The translations under genes and the position numbers were made by a program. A model generated the notes under the pieces. The model made no database searches, was not told the origin of the DNA, and saw only the letters and a program-made list of their open reading frames with translations. This document shows positions 28,777 through 31,873 of a DNA stretch of 31,873 nt, in pieces. Source of the stretch: a virus; IMG/VR virus record IMGVR_UViG_3300034272_002099, positions 1 through 31,873 of that record, one strand, 5' to 3'. The first letter of the stretch is position 1, and the number at the start of each line of letters is the position of its first letter.

Positions 28777-30251
28777 TAGTCCCAACCAATCATTTGATCT
28801 GGATTCATCTTGCGGTACTGATAACTAGCGAAGACGCGATCATAATTCAAGTAATCACGTAAGTTCTCTTGTTGACCCTTATTGAACGTCGTTATGACTG
28901 CATCTACATGATCCTTAAGCGTTTTGCCCGTGTCTACGCGATCAGAGTCATCACGCTTATTGGCGAGACGTTCTGTTTCGAGCATGAAAACACTAGCGGC
29001 AGATTCAAGCCATCGTAAGGAAATAGTAGAATCGACTCTGTTATCAAGAATCCATTGACGCAGGCGCATACCAACTGAATATACCAGCATCGTATTAGCC
29101 GTTTGCTTTTCAAGTTTTTCACTGAAGCCAACGTAATACACCGAACCGCTGAAGCGGTCTAAGAGCGACAAATCTTGCCGCGTATTGGCAGTGTACGATG
29201 TAGATTCGGTTGTCGGAAATACGTTGCCAGTAGCAATGACTCCGAATCCAGCTTTCTTGTTTTTAGGTTCGTTGCGACCATTGTAGATGATCGCACGGTC
29301 AGACCCAACAGGAACCTTTGTTTTTGCAAGAGCCTCATTCAAAAGGCCAGCTGTATTCGGATCAATCTTAGGAAGCTCATCAAGAATCAAGATTTTGCCA
29401 TTTTCCCAACAATCAATCAGAGCGCCTTCTTGGTAGCCCTCAATCGTTGGCCCGCCTTTAATTTCAGTAGGTGACGTGTACTGAGAACAGTTGATTGTGA
29501 CGTAAGGACGACCAAGCACACGCGCAACATATTCAGCTTGATACGTTTTACCTGATCCAGCAGGGCCGACCAAGAAAACGTTGTGTCCAAGCATTATGTC
29601 GTCGAGTATCTTGTAAAAGTCAGGCAGACCTTCGATTGAAGACGCATCAATCGGTGGCATTTCTGGGGCAGAACCAATAATCAGCTTTTGTGTAGCGCCT
29701 ATAGCCTTTTTAACATCGTCAGAAAGGTTATCAAAGCCAACCTTATTCGACTCCATATAACGAGCAATGACATTTTGCACTGCGTCAACATCAAGGCCTT
29801 TTTCTGCCGATTCGTAACCGCCACATAGCTCAAGCGCAAAGATGTAACGGTTCGTACTAAACGGGGCTTTGCATGATTTTGCAGTGTCAAACGAAAACCC
29901 CTGCATCTCACAAGCAATTCGCAGCTTGTCATCGGCATCGTCAGTAAACGTGATAATCAGATTTCCACCAATACGGCTAACGATGCAGTTTCGAGTGACC
30001 TTTACAGTTCCCTCGGCTGGCATAGTCGATGAGCCTTCAAGAGCTTTACGACGAATAGCCAGAATACGCTTCTGACTTTCTGCGACGATAGCAGGCAGCT
30101 TACCACTGGCGACAGCTTTTTCAATTTCAGCAATACGATCGTCAATCTCTTGCTGTGTCTTAAAATCAGACAAATTACCCAGTCCGCTTACCTGCGAAAC
30201 GGGATTCAAATTCATACGTCGAAGACGCATTGTTTTAGTTTTAGCAGGCAT
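28776..30251 (-). CDS. MoxR-type AAA+ ATPase
   Basis: The protein has 491 residues. VSGLG at 21-25 (30177-30191) ends a basic leader. A long N-terminal region (about 30-195) precedes the AAA+ core: Walker A GPAGSGKT (229-236), Walker B ILILDE (287-292), sensor-1 ATGN (340-343) and LLDRF (363-367) with a probable arginine finger. The order and the PTEIKGG segment match MoxR/CbbQ-type ATPases. It may help assemble or activate another complex using ATP, working with the VWA-like protein downstream. A packaging motor role is not supported, because this is not an FtsK/HerA-type ATPase. It is translationally linked to its neighbours. Confidence 0.9.
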   Translation of the reverse strand: MPAKTKTMRLRRMNLNPVSQVSGLGNLSDFKTQQEIDDRIAEIEKAVASGKLPAIVAESQKRILAIRRKALEGSSTMPAEGTVKVTRNCIVSRIGGNLIITFTDDADDKLRIACEMQGFSFDTAKSCKAPFSTNRYIFALELCGGYESAEKGLDVDAVQNVIARYMESNKVGFDNLSDDVKKAIGATQKLIIGSAPEMPPIDASSIEGLPDFYKILDDIMLGHNVFLVGPAGSGKTYQAEYVARVLGRPYVTINCSQYTSPTEIKGGPTIEGYQEGALIDCWENGKILILDELPKIDPNTAGLLNEALAKTKVPVGSDRAIIYNGRNEPKNKKAGFGVIATGNVFPTTESTSYTANTRQDLSLLDRFSGSVYYVGFSEKLEKQTANTMLVYSVGMRLRQWILDNRVDSTISLRWLESAASVFMLETERLANKRDDSDRVDTGKTLKDHVDAVITTFNKGQQENLRDYLNYDRVFASYQYRKMNPDQMIGWD

Positions 30252-30252
30252 A

Positions 30253-31873
30253 TTAGTCTTTCAATAATAGGTCGAGTAGCGTCATCATTTGCTCATCGGT
30301 GATCAAGCCACTTACATCATCTGGCGCAGAGGCAAACCAGTCATAAACCTTTTGCGTAGCATCGTCATCGCCAACTTCGAGCTTTTGAAAAATATCAGAA
30401 CCAACTTTCATTAGGAAGTCAGTCTGTTTAGCTGTTTCTGGATTTTCGTCGTATGACTTTGACTGCGGACGCTCTTCGTTCTTTTCTTCAGGCTCTGGAG
30501 GAATAGGAGGCAACTCTGATTCATTTTCATAGTCTCTTGGCGCTCTCTCTGAATCCTTGGGCTTGTTTTTTGATCCTGGTGGACGACCGCGACCACGCTT
30601 AGGCGCTTTCGGGCTATCGTCTTTCGGCTTATTCTTTGCGCCAGGTGGACGACCGCGACCGCGCTTAGGCTGATCTGGCACATCTTGTCCCATAAGCCTA
30701 ATAGTGTACATTGTGTTACCTTGTTTCACATATTCAACACCCGTAGTCAGAATATGATTAAACGCCCACTGGTCATCTTCATCAAAATCTTCAATGTCGT
30801 TTGATTGCTTGAAAACATACCAACCAATTTCAGGATCGTACCTATGGATGTTGTAAAGCCTTCTGTCTTTTGTAGGCTGCTTAGGTATTTCAGGCTCTGG
30901 TGATTTAGGCGTTGGCACATCTGTCGAATCTGTATCCTGTTTACATGAGCCAGTTGCCTTGTACCGAAGAATTGGATCTGAAAATACCTCATTGGCAATT
31001 CGACAAACCTCGAATGAATCAGTTTCATTCCGTCTATCGTAAACAAAAACGCTACCGTCGGCTTGTTTTGTGTGCGTTCTAACACTGTAGTAATGATACA
31101 CAGGCGGTTCGTTTGTACCTATGCGTAGTGCCTTTACACCAATGATAAAAAACACATACCCGTCTTGTGTAACAGGCTCATTAGAATCGTTTTTGCCGAA
31201 TATGCCCATCATGTTGATGTACAATGGATCAGAGCCAGACTGAGTAACAATACCCACGCGCTTTGAAGGCGATCCTTTGTAGTAAAGATCAAGATGGTAG
31301 CTTGCCCCGATCAACGTTCTAACAGTGTATCTGTACGATCCATCGGAGAATACAGCAGGTTTAGACCACTCGCTCCCAGGATCAGAATATCGCTCCCAAA
31401 TTGTCGCTAGCTTTGTAGTCGGCTGAGTTGGATTTTCCTCACATCCAACAAAAGGGAATTCTACCTTCTCTTCAAATGCAGTGTCGCCGAAAAAGTGCGA
31501 TGCGTGATCGCATTCCTTTTCGTCGAGCATATAGACAGGCTTTTTGCTCCAGAAGCTGATTGACCATTGATCGTTCTCAAGAAATTTTTGACTGTTGGCA
31601 GCCAAAGCATCCCCTGATTCGATTGGTGTCCACGCTTTGTAATCATGAATCTCAAAGATTCCCAAATCTTCAATGTCGATCAACCAAAAACCGAACGATT
31701 TATCATCGGTATTTTTGAACGTGTCATACTCAGTCGGATAACCGAACAATTCAATCAATTTTTGACCCGTCATACCTCGTATGCTTGAGAGCTTACCGCT
31801 TCCATGTAGATTATTTGTACGGGCAGCGCCCTCAGCAGCGCTGTAGGTTTTGAATTTCAATCCGCCAAATTCA
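30253..31873 (-). CDS. AT-hook protein, C-terminal part (continues from 1-654)
   Basis: In frame with 1-654 across the circle join. Residues 181-715 of the full protein are encoded here, plus the few codons duplicated by the end repeat. The domain at about 180-500 is beta-rich with many aromatic residues. Two AT-hooks follow, PKRGRGRPPGAKNKPK and PKRGRGRPPGSKNKPK (near 30581-30600 and 30646-30665), 22 residues apart, in a Lys/Pro-rich linker; they bind the minor groove of AT-rich DNA. An acidic, Pro/Glu-rich part and a short helical C-terminus (VYDWFASAPDDVSGLITDE) end the protein. VSGLI there lacks the small residue of the recurring motif. A DNA-organising or genome-ejection virion protein would fit. 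Confidence 0.82.
   Translation of the reverse strand, partial: EFGGLKFKTYSAAEGAARTNNLHGSGKLSSIRGMTGQKLIELFGYPTEYDTFKNTDDKSFGFWLIDIEDLGIFEIHDYKAWTPIESGDALAANSQKFLENDQWSISFWSKKPVYMLDEKECDHASHFFGDTAFEEKVEFPFVGCEENPTQPTTKLATIWERYSDPGSEWSKPAVFSDGSYRYTVRTLIGASYHLDLYYKGSPSKRVGIVTQSGSDPLYINMMGIFGKNDSNEPVTQDGYVFFIIGVKALRIGTNEPPVYHYYSVRTHTKQADGSVFVYDRRNETDSFEVCRIANEVFSDPILRYKATGSCKQDTDSTDVPTPKSPEPEIPKQPTKDRRLYNIHRYDPEIGWYVFKQSNDIEDFDEDDQWAFNHILTTGVEYVKQGNTMYTIRLMGQDVPDQPKRGRGRPPGAKNKPKDDSPKAPKRGRGRPPGSKNKPKDSERAPRDYENESELPPIPPEPEEKNEERPQSKSYDENPETAKQTDFLMKVGSDIFQKLEVGDDDATQKVYDWFASAPDDVSGLITDEQMMTLLDLLLKD
30578..30668 (-). repeat. 66-bp tandem repeat encoding two AT-hooks
   Basis: The same block occurs twice in the AT-hook gene, 66 bases apart: GGACGACCGCGACCACGCTT at 30581 and GGACGACCGCGACCGCGCTT at 30646, with similar flanks (AAAGAC/CTTTCG and GCC/TGG around them). 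The period equals 22 codons and one copy has a single base change here, so the repeat arose by recent in-frame duplication. Hook number may vary among relatives. Confidence 0.7.
31747..31873. repeat. Terminal direct repeat, right copy
   Basis: Exact copy of bases 1-127. It joins the two parts of the 715-codon AT-hook gene in the same frame, which supports a circular molecule of 31,746 bp rather than two separate ends. Confidence 0.93.

Noticed and set aside
28776-30251. MoxR-type ATPase as the DNA packaging motor
   Set aside because: The AAA+ core has MoxR features (PTEIKGG, ATGN, LLDRF) and none of the FtsK/HerA hallmarks of membrane-phage packaging ATPases; the VWA-like partner fits a chaperone role better.
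1-31873. tRNA, rRNA, CRISPR arrays, integrase, transposase or antiphage islands
   Set aside because: I saw no cloverleaf candidates, no regular repeat-spacer arrays and no recombinase or transposase motifs in the reading frames.

Overview
The window looks like the complete circular genome of a small dsDNA bacterial virus, probably tailless and membrane-containing. Bases 1-127 recur exactly at 31747-31873, the usual signature of an assembly that has run once round a circle. Joining the ends gives a 31,746 bp circle and makes one 715-codon gene continuous across the junction. The host is bacterial: there are Shine-Dalgarno sites, a good sigma70-type promoter (TTGACA-N16-TATATT) and several peptidoglycan-degrading enzymes. 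A holin/endolysin/spanin-like cassette hints at a Gram-negative envelope. I cannot name the host. No terminase, portal, tail tube, tape measure or baseplate gene is visible. Instead there are small beta-rich proteins that fit single-jelly-roll capsid proteins, many single-span membrane proteins and two spike-like proteins. This resembles membrane-containing icosahedral phages (P23-77/SSIP-1-like in general style), but I see no sequence match that proves a relationship.

Layout. The leftward operon from about 17.6 kb down to 0.73 kb is the virion and lysis block. It holds tail-anchored membrane proteins, a transglutaminase-like cysteine enzyme, Cys-rich repeat proteins, candidate capsid proteins, a lytic transglycosylase, two CHAP-type hydrolases, paired YadA-head-like spikes, a lysis cassette, two paralogous Cys-rich proteins and two lysine/arginine-rich DNA-condensing proteins, ending at a strong terminator (687-717). 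A second leftward block starts at 654, crosses the circle junction and continues 31.7 to 24.2 kb: an AT-hook protein, a MoxR-type AAA+ ATPase with a VWA-like partner, and an 866-residue multidomain protein (JAB metalloprotease, ADP-ribosyltransferase-like domain, conserved phage module, RecA/KaiC-like ATPase). It ends at a terminator that overlaps the last gene's stop codon. An early leftward operon (19.9 to 17.7 kb) carries small genes including a ribbon-helix-helix regulator. The rightward block (20.4-23.8 kb) holds an HTH protein, a D5/P4-type SF3 helicase and small regulators.

Between the divergent early and replication operons (about 20.04-20.34 kb) lies a likely replication origin. It is an AT-rich stretch beside eleven GCGGAAA-type repeats in both orientations, several at exactly 11 bp spacing.

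The most interesting signal is a short motif, hydrophobic-[S/N/R]-G-L-[G/A/S] (for example MSGLA, VSGLG, VNGLG, ISGLA). It recurs in about ten proteins of the two late leftward blocks. It sits near N-termini, at the end of each unit of a tandem Cys repeat, in the basic core protein, and at two domain boundaries of the 866-residue protein. It resembles the adenovirus protease consensus (M/I/L)-X-G-X/G. I infer an undescribed virion-maturation proteolysis system, with the transglutaminase-like enzyme or the JAB domain as candidate proteases. A second pattern is seven late proteins that end in one transmembrane helix followed by a short basic tail, which suits insertion into a virion membrane. 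Both are inferences from sequence patterns and have not been tested.
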